From NCBI GenBank assembly GCA_037576195.1, contig CM075104.1, forward strand, positions 5,896,775-5,960,774: DNA of 64,000 bases, in the 5' to 3' direction. Below are positions 12,883 to 26,892 of this stretch, in pieces. Source of the DNA: Phytoseiulus persimilis (taxonomy: Eukaryota > Arthropoda > Arachnida > Mesostigmata > Phytoseiidae). Every line of letters begins with the position of its first letter. The stretch's first letter is position 1. Made by a program: the position numbers and the translations under genes. The notes under the pieces were generated by a model. That model did not search any database and had not been told where the DNA came from. It saw only the letters and a program-made list of their open reading frames with translations.

Positions 12883-15800
12883 ATGTTGTTTCCGCGGCGG
12901 GGGCGTCTGCACCCAACAAAGAGAGCATGGTAGGGCCTCGATTCAATGGCTTTTTTGTCCGGTGGTTGTAGTGGTCGCTGTAGGAGTATACAGAAGCACC
13001 GAGCCGGGGGCCACAAAAGCCCAGTGCATAAGCCCTCTTGCATATTTGAAGAACGTGCTCGTCGTTGACGGCGTGGTGGTAACCGTCACCGCTGTCGATG
13101 CGTTGTGGTGGTGGTCCGGGGGGCGAATACGCACCCTTTATTTTTATAACCGACCCATACCCCGAGCCTGTTTCGATTCCGGGAGGCATTTATGGCCCCC
13201 GGACAGGGTCCCGCTGGCACTGTCAGAGATCTTGAAGATTCCGTTTAATACCGGAACACTCCCCTGTATTTCTCCGTCGGTAGCGTCAATCGCAGCAGCC
13301 CCGGTGAGCAATCGAGGGATTGCAAACTTTCAGCCATGTTGTCGGTTATAAAAGCCCAGGGGAGAGGATATGCAAGCGGAGGAGAGAAAGACTATTCTCC
13401 TCCAGGAATCCGGGACGAAAAAGCTTTTTCGGGTTTAAGGCGGAGCCGTCCGTTTCGGGGGAGCCGAGAGCTTCCGCGCCAAATTGGAGAAGTTAGGGGC
13501 ATTCCCTTGACAATTCTGGGTAGGCATTCCGATGCTCGGATTCCGGGACCTGGTCTACTGTTCTCGCTGAAGCCGCTTCGACTCGGAACTTTAGTCTGCC
13601 AGTTAGCGGACCGCGTTTCTCATCGGTCGCCTTGATGCGTCGCAGCGTTCGACTAGGGCGGAGTTGGAAAATCCTCGGCCACCGATTCTGGGAAGAAGGC
13701 AATGGTTTCCAGACCGCGGCGAGCCATTTTCAATCGCTCGCTTTCGCGTTTTTCCGGCCTGATGTGTGCGAACCGATTTCATGGCAAACGGTACAGCCGC
13801 AACAAAGCTCTGTTGTGTTTTCGAAAGCGTTCCGGTTTTCAATGATTTGCGCTTGAAGGTTGACCGTAGTCTCCGCGGAGCGAATAGGCAAACACACCGG
13901 ATTGAATTCGACGCCGTGGAGCGCTAGAGGCGTGTGCTTAGAGACATCGGGCTGGGGAAATATTGCTCGGGAACACCCGGACCAATCTTATCGACGTGCG
14001 CGAGGATTTATAGTTATTTAGCTCCTCGAGATGGGTTGATCCAATGCCACCTTCGTCCTTGAGTCGACTCCAACGACCCAGCAACTGACAAGAGCAAGAC
14101 AGATCGACCGAGGCACCTCATCACAATGGCGCCGGGAAAGTCAACACTCAAGGCTGCTCAGCCAGCGCCATATTTAGAACTTCGATAATTCTACCAAGAA
14201 GTGTCTTGACGGCCGGAGCCGATATCCATCTGTGGAGTCGGTCTCGTTTGGGCCTCCAGATGAGGCGATCAACTTCATTCACGTGCTCCACTCAAAATCG
14301 ATCACCAATAAACTCAGGGTCGCTTCGGGTCGATAGAGCGAGCATCCTAACTACTCGTTCTCATTAATAGTCGATTCATTACCTCCAAAACAATCAGCCC
14401 AGCATGGAACAGCACGGTCGGCTGTCGAACCATGATCTCACCGCGTCCCAATAAGAGCCCGAAAATTCCAAAGCCCGAAAATTTGATGGGACACCCCAGG
14501 CCGAAAACTATGGGATCGTATCCCGAATTCGATGTCGTACTGGAGAATGAGCTCGAATGTGAACGACGGGAAGCCTCCCGCGCTTCAAGGGAGGCGTCGT
14601 GTGAATCGAAAATCGCCGATGGGAAGCACTGAGTCGTCAAAATATCGGTTTTCAGCTGACCGTCCAAACCAAGGGAGAGAGAGAGGGAGGGAGCAAATAA
14701 CCGTCAATAGATCTTTAGGTGAGCTCGGAGAAAGACGTGGGCGGGTCCCAATGACGGGGTTCGCCAGCGCCCTTCCCGCGAGTTTCTCCCTCCGCCCGTT
14801 CACTTGCTCCCTTTGGAACTTACATCTCGTCGGCTGGTCGGCCGACTGCCTGACTGGTTGACTTGACTTCAGACAATCGACGCTTGCTCCTCGCCAATCG
14901 TCATTGGGGTCGTTGGAAAAGTTTCGGCTGCTACTATTCTCGTTGAGTATCTGACCGGATGGCATTGATCAGAATGTAGATCAGACTCCGAACGTTCGTC
15001 AACTCAGCGGATCAACCCGACTGCAAACATCGCCCGTCACCAACGCCACCTCGACGACTCGGCGGCGACAGCCCACGACAATGGATTCGGCGTTCAGTCT
15101 GGAACGGTGCTCAGAACGGTGCTCCATTTCCTTACATCTCTCCCTCAAGAGATGTATATCTCTTGCTCTATATTGCTTCCCGCTACGGAAGGAATCACGG
15201 AGCCGGAGGGAATCTACTTCTCGAACTGCGCCTCGTCTTATCAATGGGAATCGCGCGCGGCAGCGCTCCAAGAATCTATACAAACAAGTGACCTGCAGCC
15301 GGCGAGTCCCTGTCCTGCTCGCATTTCAAACGAAGGCTCCCTCTGTGTTCTCATGGGAGACGACTGAATGCATTCAACAGAGATCCGAACAGGTAGCCTG
15401 TTGCTCACGATGCCCTTTGAACAACAACGTCCGAAGTTTCAAAGCTCAGCATCGGAGCTCAATCCTCTTTGACGTCTGTTTGTTCCATCTGCGCGGGGTT
15501 TGAATCCGCGATCGATCTATATTTGACGATCGCGACCTTGAGACCGCATCAGCGGAATAAGTCAACTGATGTGACGTTGGAGCCGCTGACGTCGAAGTTG
15601 TTGCCGGATTGTCGTCCCGATGAGTTCTCTCAGCTTCATATTTGTTCGTGAACATTCCCCCCTGCCTCGCAACTGCCCCCCTCCCCAGATCTGAGCGACT
15701 GAAAAAGCCCACCCCGGCCGAGTCTTGCACGAGCGCATCAAGGCCCGTAAGACAGCCGCGGGGCTTAATAGACGAGACGATAAGAAAGTTGGGCTCGAGC

Positions 15801-17010
15801 TAAAAACGGAGCTGGATAACTCACGTCAAATCGCTCATACGCCTATCCGGGCCGAGGAGCCAATCGCATAGTTTTTAAACCCGGCTCATGTCATGAATGC
15901 CGGCAGATGCGAACGCTCTCAGCGAGGAATTGACTCCTGATTTGCCCCAGGGAACATTTCCTCCCACCCCGGCCACCGGACGTTCCTTAAAACGCGGAAT
16001 TCGCGGGGTTGGTCGACTCGACAGAGCCAAAAGGCAGTCTTAAAAAGCGGTCAATCATTTCGCAGCAAGCCCGTTGGTTATCCCTAGTTGAGCAGGAGCG
16101 AGGAGGCGAGCGATAAGAATCTTGATGCTCGTTTCTCATCCGCGAAATCCCCTCACACGGACCGTGATTTCGGGATAAATCGAGTCGGAATCTGCGTCGG
16201 ATGGCAACGAAGTCTCATGGTGTCAGAAGTGAAGCCATCGCTCACGGACACCCGAAGGTTACAAGAGACAACAACAATTGAGGAAGTAGTTCCCAATGAT
16301 GTCGTCTCTGAACAACGGAGCGATCCGATCGGCGGACTGCGGCTTTCCACGCATTTCAATTCGAACTCCCGAGCAAACGGGACCGAAACATAAAGAAGCC
16401 GTTCGCAGGTATGAGTAGTCGGTTTCAAAATCGACGAAAACACGGTAATCCTCAGTGGATTGAAATGCACCGATATCGGACTAGACGCCCAGGGCTGCTT
16501 CTTCTTGAACTGGCTCCGAAATATCGAGTGTTATTCGTGGAGACTTCGGAACGTGAGCAGCTTGGATGAAGTCGGCTGCGGGTGGGAAAGGAAACGCGGC
16601 TTGAAAAGACACCGAGAAGTAACGAGACGGGTCAACTGGAACGCAAGCCTCCCATCTAGCAGTGTGCTTGATGCGTCATAGACGGAGTTTCTGTATCTGG
16701 GAGCTCCCCGTAACGGCTTGTGTAACGTTATTTAGCGTTTCTCCAATCATAGCGGTCATCAGCGAGCACCAAACTACAGATGGCTTCCAGCGGTTCTACT
16801 CGCTCTTGCGATTCGAAACAGAGGGATCGCATGGCGCCGTCCTCTTCCCCGAGCTCACGTGCCATTGATTCAGGATCAGTGATCTGAATCCTCTATGAAG
16901 TGAATCGGAGCAAGAATCAAGCCAACAAACACATGCAGAGCACGACACTGGGTTCGCGCGGCATTTCCGCCGATCGATCGCAACGTGTGGAGCGCGTCCA
17001 AGGTCTGACA

Positions 17011-17120
17011 CTAAGTTGCAAGCTGAGCTGTCCGCTGAGTAGAAGCTCGCGGATCGAACACCTTATACTTGAATGCCTTACACGATGTTCCGCACAGCAC
17101 TTTGAGTCATCGGAGTCCGG
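17011..17120 (+). mobile_element. Possible LINE zinc-knuckle remnant
   Basis: An open frame contains SCKLSC, nine residues, then RIEHLILEC. This Cys-Cys-His-Cys pattern followed by an EHLxxEC motif is typical of the C-terminal knuckle of LINE ORF2 proteins. No reverse-transcriptase motif was found upstream, so the call rests on this short pattern. Confidence 0.3.
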
Positions 17121-20100
17121 CCGGCCGACAACAAGACAATGGCGGTCAACGCATGAAAACGCCGCTAGCGAGCCGAAGTATCGGTTCGCATATCCAGTCA
17201 TTTGTTTGAATCTAGAATTCGCCGACACGAGGACTCGAGCACAGAGTTCGCGGCGATTTGAAGGCGAAGAGCACTGATGATCATGACGACCTCAACGCAA
17301 TGAACGACATCGATGACATAAGTCCAGGAATAACTCGCGAGGCCTCGGTGGCTCATTTCTTTGTCGACCAACAACGCGAAATGCCACCGGTTGAAATCCA
17401 GCAGGATCACTTGTCATCATTCAAATCTATGAATTAGAAATTCAGAAAGCTCGGGTTGCATTAAAACTCAGGTGCCAAGCGCGAAAGACGAAGTCGACGG
17501 ATCACGGGCTGTCCATGCATCAGAGATCATCGCTCCCAAGTGGAAGAGCCGGCGTGTGGAAACGAGGCGAGCTCCGAGAGAACGTTGGACGCCGCATCTC
17601 GACCCGAGGTAGGATTGTTGATGGATTTGTCTCGAGTCCTATCTGTAGCAGATGTGCTCCGTCAAGAGATGAGTCCCTGCGCATGAGTTCATTCTTTCCG
17701 AGATCCGATGTGGACTTTGCCGCTTTCCTACGCTGCTCGAGAACTTGGGGAGGTCCGGGATGCTTTTCAATCCGTTGCAAACCGCAACTGGCACCACACG
17801 ATCCGACGATCGCAAGCTCTCAGATGCGCGGACGTCATTGACGTGGGTTTGACTTTCACACGGTTTTGTCTGCTGGTTGAGCTGCGTGGTTGCGGATTCT
17901 GGTTTGATGTTCGACTCGCTCACACTTCATTTTATCGCTCGACAGAGGAAAGGTTGATGAAGTTTCTCAGAGGAATTTCCCAGAACTTCAGCACCCCTCG
18001 TTCTGATGACCCAGTGCGACGCTTTTCGGCCGCTCAGTCAGTCCAACGGTTGCTTATCCGGCTGGCTGGCCGCCGCCCGCCCGCCTTTCAAGTGCGCTTT
18101 CAGCCAGTTTGTTCGTTTCAGAGTCAGTGAGGCGGGCGAGTAAGAAGAGCGACTCGCTGCGGCGGCGGCATCGTCACTCAGTCCGCGACGGGCAGTCATC
18201 GGTTGTTAAGATGACGTGTGAGGAGAATTGTGTCTTCGGCGATTGTCGGGAACGATGCGTTGATGATGTCCGATTCTGGCCGCTTCAAGTTCAACGACCC
18301 CTGAATCCAGTCTGAACGGCGGACGTCTGAAAACTTCCGAGCCGTTATCTGGTCCTTCGGCTCCGATGAAGTTTTTGATTCTGCTCGCTCGCTCGCTGAT
18401 GGTCTACTCTGATCTTCGTTCCCCGCTGGATTTTCTTTTTCGGTTTCTGGGTTCAAGATCGCCGTTTTGGAATCGCTGTTCCCTGGCCGAAGCTAACGAG
18501 CAGGTCGCTTCCTCCGACGACGACCGCTTCCGTGTGGCGAGTTGCTGAATGAGAACGCTCCTTCCGTCCAGCAGAGATCAATTCGAATGCTGACTGACAT
18601 TGACAGACCGGCATTATCTTCATGATCTGTTGTCAGTCAATCTCACGGCTCGTTTCATCATTCATTCACTTCCTCAGTCTTCGACTTAGCCTATCACATC
18701 CACCGGTAACAAACACTTCATGGTTTTCACGCCGTCCCAGCAGGTTCCGCATTTTCTGGACCCACCCGATTTCTGTCACACTATATTACCCTGCAGACTC
18801 CAGAAGAATCCCAGAGGATCTGTGATGTAAACGTGTGCGAGCACTTCAGACCACGTGAGGAGCTCTGATTGATACCATGAGACGCTCGCACAGCGCAAGA
18901 CGGAGCTGAAGCTGAAGTTCCGATTCGGTCGAGGTCCAATGAAGTTGGCGTCGAAGTTTTCCGTCCTGGCTGAGTTTCCTCTGTGTTCATGCAGGAGATG
19001 TTCATGGAATCAATGGCTAGGCGTTCCGTGATCCATCGGCCCTCCTGGAACCTAGAATCCTGGCAGCAGCAACAACAGATGATTCAGGGATTCTCACAGC
19101 TCTCCTCCATCAGGCTGCCAAGGAGCTTTGATCCCGGAATCAATAGTTTGAGCGCGGGTCGGCCGCAGAGTCGAGAACTATCGTTCCGTTCGTGCCTCGA
19201 ATAATCGCGTTGAGTGAATTTTCTACAGGTCTGCATCGCAGCCTGTTTGCGTCGATCGGTCCAGTTAAGATGACGCGGGCAGCATTCGTGATTCCGAACG
19301 ATGTGTGCATTGCTTCATCCTGCGTCCAGCTCTCGGTTGGAGCTGCTTGGACGATGTCTGTGCATCGAGCCAAGCCTCCGTGACATTTCGAGTCTCAACA
19401 CATGGGAATACTTACTCCCGAATCAGAGAACGTCGACCTGCCTCTCGTTGAGGGTGCCCTTCATTTCCGGGCTTGGTAGAAACATTCGGACAATAAGTTC
19501 CACTGGGAAGTTGATTGACTTGGTTGAAAATCGTCCAGAAGGAAATCGCAAGTCCATCCGCGGCGTTCAAGGCTTGAGGAAGTCTTGTCCTCCTCAGGAG
19601 GGGAAACTCGATTCCGCTCCAGCGGGGAGAAGGCTTAATCCTATCGCTTAATTGTAGAGACAGAGTTCCGAAAACTTTAAAGCCCAGCGACTTATTGCTT
19701 CGGGGTCCAAGGCAGCTCGAGGGCAGTTTTTAGAACCGCCAACCGAAATCAATGGAATTCCTCCCGAAACGTTCCTGAATCCCACCCTGACGTTCTCTGT
19801 CGTTCGCAGCTCTGCCACAACTTAGTTCTTTTGGGGATGCGCTTCCTTTTTCTGCGCTCCGAATTCGAGCGATTGGGAGACTGAGTTACCGAGCGAAAAC
19901 TCAGTGGAAGGAACAGTACAATCGGGCGCGAACTCCGAAATGACTGGAAGAAGGGGAGGAAAGGGATGAGGATCGCCAACACATTCCCGGCGGAATATCA
20001 AGAACGGTTCATGCATTCGGCGGTTTCATCGATAATTGTGTCTGGTTTTTCCGAATCGCGACTGGGTTTGCACCGAGAACGTCGAATGCAGGCAGGAAGA

Positions 20101-21258
20101 GCACATTTCCCGAATTGCGTTCGATCGGTCCGCGGGTATGAATCCAATCGGCCTGACTCGATAGGTCTCCGTTACGAGCGGGGAAAAGCGCAAGGTCCCC
20201 GATAAAATGTCTTCACAGCACCATCCGAACATCTCTATTTTCGGGCTCACTCGCCCCAGTATCTCGAGCTCGATCCCCGCGCCGCGTTCTTCTCTTTCCG
20301 AAGGCTCCGGCATCGTTCGAGAGATCAGAACATGTGCTCCTCGATACGGATCTGATGTTTGGTCAATGGAGGGGTGGCTGGTTGGCGAGCTGTTCGAGTG
20401 GATCATCTCGTTGATCATTCACGATTCTTTCCTTGTTCCCTTATCTCGTTCCCGCACGCCATTGCCGCTCATGGGCTAATGAGTGTCGTCATACCCAGCT
20501 ATTTCCCTCTTCTTGCTCTCTCCCTCCACTTTTCCTCCACTCTCCTTGAGCTCTCCCCGTGTTTTCCTTCCTGCTGATATGCATTGACATTAACAGGAGC
20601 TCGTTGTCGAGAGAGAGGGAGATACTGTTGACGATGGAACGAGTTCAGAATTTCGGGAGTTCGTAGAACTGTCGAAGCCGAGGGGATTGCCGAGATGGAA
20701 TTTCATCGAGCACGGGCTCGTTCGGTTCCTCGGAGAGAGCAAACAAACCGCTGGAGCCGTTGCCGGAACGGTTCACATTTTCCGTTCGCCTTGTTCGCCG
20801 TCAGGTTTCCTCACAGATTCATTTGTCTGCATGGGCCGCAGGCGTGAACATGAGCAAATGGGACGGCGAGGCAAATGAGTTAGTATACGAATGAGTGATG
20901 GTCGAGCAAATGGTACGAGGCTGTTGGTGAGCGCCGAGCAGCTCCGCAATCTCAAAATGGCCGTCGGAACGAACAAAGTGCAACAATCTGCAAACAGGCC
21001 GAGAGCGAACTTTCGCTGAAGCGTCGGCAGTGTGCTGACTAAAGAGATGCTTTGTTTCGAAGCCGTTTGTCCGTTAGACAGTCTGTGTGGCCGCCAAGCT
21101 TCCTGCCAGACGGAGGGAACTCATCCAGGTGTTCACGAGCCCCGATGATACCCGGGGTGACTGACCAAGCTGGAACTGCGCAGAACGAACAGCGGGACGA
21201 GTTCCTGCTGTGGATGTGCAGACCCGAGTTACGGAATCCTCGGCGGCGGAGAGGGGCA

Positions 21259-21280
21259 TGCACGCACGCACGCACGCGCA
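21259..21280 (+). repeat. CACG tetranucleotide microsatellite
   Basis: About five units of ACGC/CACG in tandem, slightly interrupted at the end. Confidence 0.7.
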
Positions 21281-21592
21281 CTTGTTCGCCCGTGTTGCCT
21301 TCATGAGAGTAATAAAGCGAGGTTTGGCGCGTTCCCATGGTGCCTCGGTTGTTGTCGTCGCCGAACATGGGAGCTCTGTCGGAAGCGTGGACGGTGGAGC
21401 CGAAGGAATCAAGCGGTGGCTCTTGCGTTCTCCACAGGCTTGACGAGTGCTGATGTAGCTCCATGAGGCCCCCAGCTGAAGGACGACGTCGGTTGGCGTC
21501 GTCAACGACGACGAGGGTCGACCGGTGGAATGAGGAGGAATCCCGGGCTACAACCAGCCGTCGGCATACAGGAGCAGGGGGAGGGGTGCTGA

Positions 21593-21612
21593 GGGGGGGG
21601 GGGGGGGGGGGG
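21593..21612 (+). repeat. 20-base poly-G run
   Basis: An uninterrupted G20 run. It is the longest homopolymer in the window and able to form four-stranded structure. No gene was recognised around it. Confidence 0.85.
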
Positions 21613-24600
21613 CTCGAGCAGTCGAAGAACATTAGCAGTCGGAAACAAGCGACCCAGCGGCTGTGCTCGCAGCGGATGCCCTGAGCCTGATGACCACAAC
21701 AACGACGACGTCGTCAGCAGGAACTAAAGTGGCAGCAGAGGCCTTTCCTTTGAGCGAAACGACCCAGGGCGATGTTTCCGAATGAGCCCCCCGGAATCGT
21801 CGCGGAGTACCTGTGGCAAAACTCGTCGCGAGTTTGTAGGGGATGGGAGATTCACGATCGACCGAAGTCAAGACCGGACCCGTCCTGACTCGTTCTGGCC
21901 TTGTGGCGTGGACGCGACGATTCTGAGTCGCGAGACTTTGAGCGTCGTCGAGGGAGGATGAGGAGGAAATCTCGGGATGTGCGAGGGGAGCTTATAAAAC
22001 GAATGTTTGTTCCTCTCGCGGCCGTCATTATTGGATTTCCCCTTTGCTGTTGGCGGTGGTATCGGAATCAAACGAGCGCGTCAGACGTGCTCGCACCATT
22101 GACCCCCGCCCTAGGGCGGGCCAGCCATCGGGCTAGGTGCGCTCTATCAGATATCACAGATGAGTTGGAAGCCGGTGGTAATGATCTGACTATCGATTAT
22201 GACGTCATTGGAAGCAACCACACGTCGCGTTTTGGACGTTCACCTATGTCCACGTGAACCAGATACGTGGAAACGCCCCGGATTCATCCTCGGAGTTCCG
22301 GCGGATCCCTCACAAGACGATAACGATGGGAGGACTCCATCGAGATTACATGTCTCGCTTTTTGCCCGGGCCATGAGTAACAGGACATGTATCCAACAGA
22401 CTCTGGAACCGTGGTCGTTGACCGTCCGTCGCTATACGCTGTGGACATCGAGTGGACATCGGCCGAAGCCCGAGCGCTGTAGACTGCTAGGTTCTAACAG
22501 GTCTGTGGTAACTAACTCGAAACGATCACGAGAGCAGAAGCTTCGAATCGAGGTTCGAAGCGTAGATTCAATTGCTGGGGTATAGTCAGAATTTCCGAGA
22601 TTTCCGAATGAGAGCTCGATGCAAAAGTCCTCTTCAGGACAAGGGACGCGAGCTGACCTGGAAAGCTCTGCGGATTATTGATAGTGGTTGCAGTTTGTTT
22701 GTCGATTGCGCCGATTACAGATCCATAGTTCTACATGTCATGGATGATTTGGCGCACGATAGGAGCGGAGCGCCTGCGATCTGTCCTTAATACTGTCGCT
22801 CCGCTAATAAACCTGCCAAGGGGACACGAACCACGGGACGACCTTGCTGACTCCGCTCACAGGATGTATCCGTCACCGACGCCAGTCACAACACCACGGC
22901 TCCTGTTGTTTTGATTGGCCTGAAATCGCTGTGCGAAGCTCCTGCTCTTCCCGATGGGATCGCTCAGAGGAGGCTTATCTGAACCATCAAGGACAGCGTT
23001 CGGTGAAATCTCGAGGCAATCTAGGGCGCTACAGTGATCAGGAACGAGACGAATCGATGAAGAGTCTGAGGGAACCGCTTGCGCTTGTGCTGGCTGTCAC
23101 AAGCCACGTCGCGATGAGTTTAGATGCCACCAAGACTGAAATCGCTCCATCTGGAGACTCTTGTTGGCAATATGCCAGCGAGCCTTGCGGATGTCCTCCG
23201 CTTCTTGGAAGCAGGCCTCTGAGCAACTCTTCTCGACTGTCACTGACACCTTGCGATCACTCGCGATGACCGCTCAGATTCAAAGACGATTCCGTTTAGA
23301 AGCGTCGAGCTGGGAACGTTCGCCGCCGCCGCCGCAAGCAGCTCGTAGACGTGGCGAAGTCTCGGATCTCGGTCCGTGGCGGCTTCTGCAGCGGCCGATG
23401 CTGCTGTATGATGTTGCCCATCGATCCGCCCCCTCTCCCCCCTCCCCTCATACTGAGGACTGCTTATCGGGAAAAGTATACCGGCAGCAGACAGACAGCT
23501 TCATTAACGAGACGGTATCCTCGGCTCCCTATGGTTTGCGGGAATGGTAACGCCATAAGTTGCCTTCTTTGCCTCTCCCTGACTCGCAGAAGAGAACCCA
23601 CCGGTTCCGAGGGATCCTTATTCGCCATCGCGACGGAAACAGCCTATTCATCACCGGGTCTGCAATCCACTCAGCCATTACCGCCACCTCATCATCATCT
23701 TCGCTTCCTCATGGAAACTGCAGATGTCTGTACATTGCTGTGAACGAACTTCCGCGCCAGTCACTCGAATCGCTGCTGGCACATCAATCGGGAGACTTCT
23801 GAATAATTAACTCGGTGTCGTTTGCAGAATTGGTGACGGCGGTCTTCGGTTGTATCGTGCATCGCGCCCTCCTGAAATCAATCCGTGGCTTCCATCCCGA
23901 GTCTCGGATCTCGCTCGAGAGAGTCTTTGATCCAGCTCCCACACGGTGTCAAAAATGCCTTTGTGATGATTTGCTGTGCTCTCGAAATAGATCCAACCTC
24001 ACCTTACTTGGAGGCCACTTGGTTCTTCGCCCTCCCTCTCCATCGAAACCCCTCCACTGTCGCTGTTTCACGGTTGGTGCACGAGAGCCGACAAGAAATA
24101 TGCTTGAGGACGCCGATCCCGAATGCTGCGAAGGTTTCAGTCACCACAGGCAGGTGACAGTTCATCGTCAGCTGTTCACCGTTCGGCCCGCGAGCTGACC
24201 GCTGCAAGCTCGCAGCGTCGCGGACTTCTCGGGATTACCCGAGAGAAATCATTCGACTTGAGTGATGCCTGATTCTGAGGGCCTGAAGGCGGGAGCGAGT
24301 GACGGCCGGCGCCGCTCCCCGACGACTCCCGGTTAGGATTAGACGGGAACACCCGCTCGTTCTACATCGAAACTCCTCCGCTGAACGAGCGGTCGGCCAA
24401 GTTCGCGCTCAACGCGGACCGCAACTGAGGAAAGATACCTCAAAACATCCAAAATCTTTTTGTTTCCAAAGAACTTCACAAGAGATTGCTGGATAAGGGA
24501 AAACGCTTCGAGTTCGGAGTGTTCCGTTTCGGGCGAGTCTCGGGCGATTCCGGAGAGATCAGGAGCCCGTCGTGGTTGTTGATGAAATGTGGAGCGACAT

Positions 24601-26658
24601 TCATGCAAAACGCAATCTAACAGAGAAGATCGAGTCGGGTAGGACGGCGAGAAGCGATTGGTCGCGCTTGATCTACTTTGTGGCCTCCTTCGCTCTAGGG
24701 TTTTTGGGGAATTTCGCACTAAGCCACGTCGTTCATAAATCTGGTGTGCCGAGCTTCTGAAGCCGTTGCGGACGCCTCGGAACTTTCGACAAAATGACTC
24801 CCCGAAGCGCTGGATTGCTCTCGAACGCTCGGCCCTGCTGTTGTTTTTAACTGCCGTGCGCGAGCTATTCCGAGCGGTGGCGAATGTTCCGCTTTGCCTC
24901 GATGTGGCATCGTAGTAGAATCCTGCGCTCCAAATTCAACCCGGCTCGACCTCCCTCGGCCAAACCTGGATTGTTGGACAGGCCTGCAGACTCAGAGTGG
25001 GGAAGGGGGTTAATGTTGTGAAGTAGGATCACGTCCGCGGTCTCGACTCGGGGCCCATATTAATAGATACGACTTCGTCAGGCCAGCTATGCATCTCCAC
25101 GCGGCCACCCCACGCTGAATCAAACCTTGCGGATCATCTAGAGCCAGACTGGCTATGAGGACCATGAGCTCGATACGTTTGGGGCGGTTCGGAACCCATG
25201 CTCGATCAAACCACCAGGAAGCGATTTCGGGACGATAGGGTCAACTGTGTATCTAGAACGTTTTGAAATTCTCTCGGCTGTTATCGTGTCCCACTCGAGA
25301 AGCAACGAAACAGGACCTCTGGGAACCTTTATTTGAGCTGCGTCAGAGCACTCGCGAGGCCGCCGTGGCTCGGCCACAAAATTGGCTTGGAAAAATGCCA
25401 AACCCAAACAGCGAGAGCGGACCCTTCCGAAATTGAGAACATAGGAGTGAGAGTGTTCTCCCTGTCCCTATCCAGCGAGGCACAAACATAGCTCCGGCAG
25501 GGATCGAGTGTCTCATAGATCTCTGATTTTTGTCTATTCCTCTCTCTCTCGTTCGAGGATTGAGCAGTGTAGGGGGCTGCGAGGGCTCTTTGCCGCCGCC
25601 ATGAGGGCCGCGTCCATCATCAAGTTTATGACCGTTGCCATCATCATTCCCCATTTTCCTCCAACCGGACACATGCGCATCATGAACGTCATCTGTCATG
25701 TGATCTTGTTCGAGGATCCCCACACGGATCAAAACGTTGGCGGGCGAAGACTCGAGTATGGGAGTTTCGCTCCCTCTGACTTTGCCCAAAACGTGGATCA
25801 GGTTCCAGTCGGCCCCCTCGCTCCCCCAGATGAGGGGGAGCTGTGCCTCATGGAGAGCTCTCCAGCGCAATGTATTCCTACACGAGCGAATCTCTCGGTT
25901 GCTCATAATTACAGAGGCTGCGCGGGGGGGAATCGAGCATTTTGTTGAACTCTCCCGAGATCGAACGTCAGCTGGGCGCTTTTCGCAATTAGCTTTCAGG
26001 GCTGCATGGTCGCTCGACCGGATGGGCGTTCGGCCGACCAGCGCGCCTTTATTTCGGGATCGCTCATTGGACGTTGCCTCGGCTTAATATGGAGCCGCGC
26101 TGGATGGGGGTTGCACTTTCAGCCACCAGTCCCCCATCTATTTGAGAACGGCCCAAGTCATGCAAGGCTCGATGAGCCGTTTTGTGAACGTCGGGTTGTG
26201 CTGTCATGCACCGTGGGTGCGACCGCACCAAACGGAGATCAGGGAGCAAGAGGGTGCGGCGGGGGAGGACGGCAGTATTTCAGTCCCGTTTCCCCCAAAT
26301 GGCGACCCTGCGGGTGGGGGCCCACCTGCTCGCCCGTCCGCGTGGCTGCCAGAATCGTTCGTCCGTCACGCCGTCTTTTCGTGACAGCCTTCATCCATGT
26401 GAGGAGAAAGTCGAGCTTTCACGTCGTTCGTCCCGCCGGCCAGTCGATCTCGGAACTCATCGATCATTAGAAAGTGGGAGAGTGACAGAACGTGTTACGT
26501 TTGGAGTGACCAGAGTTCCGATCCGGGAATCGCTCGCAAGCACTCGGCGATAGCGAGCGCGGTTCCGAACTTTCGAGCATCGCTCGTTGCGTTTCGGAGT
26601 CCGTCGGAGATCGAGAAACGAATCCTGCCTCGAATCACGTATTCTCTCTTTTTTGCAG

Positions 26659-26892
26659 AAACTGCATCGTGAGACAGACCCCACGTACTTGGCGAACTCG
26701 TTCTCCAAGATGTTGATGCGGCGGCTACACCGTGGCGGCGTCATCTGGAAGTTGGGAGGGGCCATGGTGTTTTCATGGCTGCTGTTAACACTGTTTGCGT
26801 CAACACACAAGGACATAATTGAGGATGCCAATCACGTGTTCCAGCCTCAGCAGCCGCCGCAACTGGTCGAGCTCAACGACGTGGCTGTCGAG
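26659..26892 (+). CDS. GALNT: GALNT coding exon 1 with 51 bases of 5' UTR
   Basis: A pyrimidine-rich tract ends in TTTTTTGCAG just before 26659. The ATG is at 26710. A second ATG two codons later (MLM) has a poorer context. The 61 residues give a basic cytoplasmic tail (RRLHR), a hydrophobic segment ([10 protein letters not shown]) and the start of the lumenal stem. The donor is GAG|GTGAGT, phase 0. Confidence 0.85.

Larger units (their letters stand above)
12890..26655. other. Gene-poor stretch upstream of GALNT
   Basis: I see scattered short open frames, the LINE-like knuckle at 17.0 kb, a GA-rich patch near 14.68 kb and the repeats at 21.26 and 21.6 kb. The missing 5' UTR exon and promoter of GALNT should lie somewhere upstream of 26.66 kb, but nothing in the sequence fixes them. 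Confidence 0.5.

Noticed and set aside
22868-22983. Coding-like 38-codon stretch after a CTCACAG acceptor
   Set aside because: Too short, no recognised motif, and no adjoining exon.
26587-26709. In-frame upstream extension of GALNT to an ATG at 26587
   Set aside because: It would cross a strong TTTTTTGCAG acceptor and add residues unlike any family N-terminus. The basic tail and anchor start properly at 26710.
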